Position numbers and translations under genes: made by a program
Part shown: one piece after another, positions 7,100 to 8,288 of the stretch
How positions within the stretch are numbered: the first letter of the stretch is position 1
How the letters are laid out: each line of letters starts with the position of its first letter
Notes under the pieces: model-generated
Databases searched by the model: none
Seen by the model: the letters and a program-made list of their open reading frames with translations, nothing else
What the model was told of the DNA's origin: nothing
Source of the DNA: JBARCX01 sp049794535
GTDB taxonomy: Bacteria > Pseudomonadota > Gammaproteobacteria > Xanthomonadales > Rhodanobacteraceae
Length of the DNA stretch: 8,288 bases
Direction of reading: 5' to 3'
NCBI GenBank assembly: GCA_049794535.1
Contig: JBARCX010000045.1
Location: 1-8,288 of the forward strand

Positions 7100-7356
7100 A
7101 TGGAGCCACAGTCACATAAGAAGTTGGCGTTGCCGCCAAATTACTTCATTGTTCAACTCGTCGGAATTCTGATGGTTTTTGTGGGTTTAGCGTTCTATTT
7201 TCGAGCCTTAGGAACGAGATCGTTGGCAGTTTGCCAATACTTTCTAACTCAGTCGTTGCGTGGACTTTGCTTGTGGTCGGCATCCTTGTCGTTGCCATGA
7301 ACGGCATGAGAGTCGCGGTTGCTCTACAAAAAAGTAAGCGAGCATCTACGCCGTAG
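7100..7356 (+). pseudogene. Small two-helix membrane protein, apparently frameshifted
   Basis: The frame from ATG 7100 (GGGGAA ribosome binding site at 7089-7094) encodes MEPQSHKKLALPPNYF and then a membrane helix FIVQLVGILMVFVGLAFYF, after which its sequence loses membrane character and stops at 7300. The frame one base back, open from before 7204, continues with SLRNEIVGSLPILSNSVV, a second strong helix AWTLLVVGILVVAMNGM, and a basic tail ending LQKSKRASTP at the TAG at 7354-7356. Joined near 7195-7205, the two give about 85 residues with an inner-membrane hairpin topology, so one base seems to be missing. Real inactivation, a sequencing error and a programmed -1 shift are all possible, though I see no classical slippery heptamer. 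It lies just before the SPFH gene. I do not recognise the family. Confidence 0.55.
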
Positions 7357-7388
7357 CGTTTGTGAATGTTCAGAACAAGACGGGCGAT

Positions 7389-7413
7389 CTCTCCACCGCA
7401 AAGGAGAGTTTTT
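7389..7413 (+). terminator. Intrinsic terminator after the small membrane protein gene
   Basis: CTCTCC at 7389-7394 and GGAGAG at 7403-7408 make a 6-bp stem with an 8-base loop, immediately followed by TTTTT at 7409-7413. It sits 33 bases after the TAG of the two-helix gene and 22 bases before the SPFH start, so it would separate or attenuate expression between them. The stem is short, so termination may be partial. Confidence 0.55.
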
Positions 7414-7434
7414 AAACCACGGGGATGATGGGTT

Positions 7435-8256
7435 ATGGCATTAACACGACAGGTAGTTTCGACGCTCAAGGATGACGGCACCGATGTGATGGGGCCGGAA
7501 ATACTCGCCTGGCATTACCCGGATCAAAGTCTGGTATCGGGAAGCTTGTTGACAGTCGAGGCCAATCATTTCGCCGTGCTCAAGTCGCGCGGCGCCGTAT
7601 TGAACGTCTATGACACGGGGCAATACCCGATCCAGACACCTGACAAGCCGCTGATCGGCGGTTTCGTTACGGGCTTCTTTGGCGGAACTTCGCCATGGCA
7701 GTACGAAGTACTTTACGTCAATCGCGCCAAGCTGCTGATTCGCAGCACGGGCATCGCCAGCTCGGCTGAGATGGCCGAAATGTCGTATCAGGTGGAGTAC
7801 TACATCCACGTGGATACGAAGGAAGATGCGCTCAAGCTCACTACGCACATGCCGTTTTCCGGGCACGCGATCAATGCTGATGAAGTGGCGCGCTACGCCG
7901 GTCCTGTGGTCGAGCAAGCGATCAACCAGATCATCCAAGTCACGCCGATGGAGAAGATCAACGAGCACATTCATGACATCGTTGAGTTAGTGAAAGAGCA
8001 CCTGGCATCGTTCCTCGGTGTCTACGGCATCACCTTGAATGATGCGAAGGTATTGATCCTGCCCAAGGATGATCGCATGCGTGAGTTGATCTCACTGCGT
8101 GCATTTGGATTGTCAGAAATCGATGCGGTTCGTTACTACGTCGCGCTCAAGATGGCGGAAAAAGGCCTTGTGTCCGCGCCGAACATGGCCGTAGGGCAGC
8201 CATTCTTCATAGGTGGTACCCCAGTGGGGACTTTCCCCATTCCAGGCGTTGACTGA
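7435..8256 (+). CDS. SPFH/band-7 domain protein, YdjI (COG4260, virion core protein-like) type
   Basis: A 273-residue protein of the stomatin/prohibitin/flotillin superfamily, in the soluble branch typified by B. subtilis YdjI. Residues about 22-110 carry the N-terminal part: ILAWHYPDQSLVSGSLLTV, ANHFAVLKSRGAVLNVYDTG and the segment GGFVTGFFGGTSPWQYEVLYVNRAK typical of this branch. A YQVEYYIHVDTKEDALKL strand region follows, then helices with VEQAINQIIQ, and the closing GVYGITLNDAKVLILPKDDRMRELI at 195-219. There is no N-terminal membrane anchor and no C-terminal zinc ribbon; the tail is a short Gly/Pro-rich segment. The ATG at 7435 is preceded by GGGGATGATGGG at 7421-7432; a better AAGGAG at 7401-7406 is too far away and forms part of the terminator stem. 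Such proteins assemble into membrane-associated oligomers, but the role of this one is unknown. Confidence 0.85.
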   Translation: MALTRQVVSTLKDDGTDVMGPEILAWHYPDQSLVSGSLLTVEANHFAVLKSRGAVLNVYDTGQYPIQTPDKPLIGGFVTGFFGGTSPWQYEVLYVNRAKLLIRSTGIASSAEMAEMSYQVEYYIHVDTKEDALKLTTHMPFSGHAINADEVARYAGPVVEQAINQIIQVTPMEKINEHIHDIVELVKEHLASFLGVYGITLNDAKVLILPKDDRMRELISLRAFGLSEIDAVRYYVALKMAEKGLVSAPNMAVGQPFFIGGTPVGTFPIPGVD

Positions 8257-8288
8257 ACTTGATAACGCTTGGGCCGCACACTTTAGTG

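Noticed and set aside
7367..7377. TGTTC-A-GAACA palindrome
   Set aside because: Short and placed between a stop codon and a terminator; no promoter context to support an operator.
7441..7974. 177-codon leftward open frame
   Set aside because: It is antisense to the SPFH gene and its translation is unlike any known family.

Overview
The window looks like ordinary chromosome from a moderately GC-rich gammaproteobacterium, plausibly of the Xanthomonadales/Rhodanobacteraceae type. That guess rests on overall composition, the class of each protein and the lack of plasmid, phage or intact IS genes; it is not a phylogenetic result. I see no tRNA, rRNA, CRISPR array or complete mobile element.

Left part (1-3250): the first 530 residues of an M1 aminopeptidase N (pepN) run leftward out of the window. 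Diverging from it across about 67 bp are an aldose 1-epimerase family gene and, 35 bp later, tag (3-methyladenine DNA glycosylase I), which are probably co-transcribed. All three carry intact catalytic or metal-binding residues.

Middle (3251-5951): a lone integral-membrane acyltransferase of the OafA/acyltransferase-3 family reads rightward. It converges on a leftward fold-type II PLP enzyme of the serine/threonine dehydratase or serine racemase group. An inverted repeat covers the acyltransferase stop codon between them. The 274 bp between the dehydratase and the next rightward gene is the most unusual stretch. It holds a leftward open frame ending in a textbook helix-turn-helix, whose stop overlaps the dehydratase start as ATGA, and also a hairpin followed by seven T.

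Right part (5952-8288): a DUF2846-type lipoprotein with a Pro/Ala/Ser/Thr-rich linker and a four-cysteine tail is followed by a 9-bp-stem hairpin. A gene-poor stretch of about 330 bp comes next, ending in a 12-bp perfect palindrome. Then come a small two-helix membrane protein gene that appears frameshifted, an intrinsic terminator, and a soluble SPFH/band-7 protein of the YdjI (COG4260) type without the usual C-terminal zinc ribbon.

The genes look like independent housekeeping and envelope functions, not one pathway. I do not see a clear new system. The leads worth following are the helix-turn-helix frame coupled to the dehydratase, the broken two-helix gene before the SPFH gene, and the cysteine-bearing tail of the lipoprotein.
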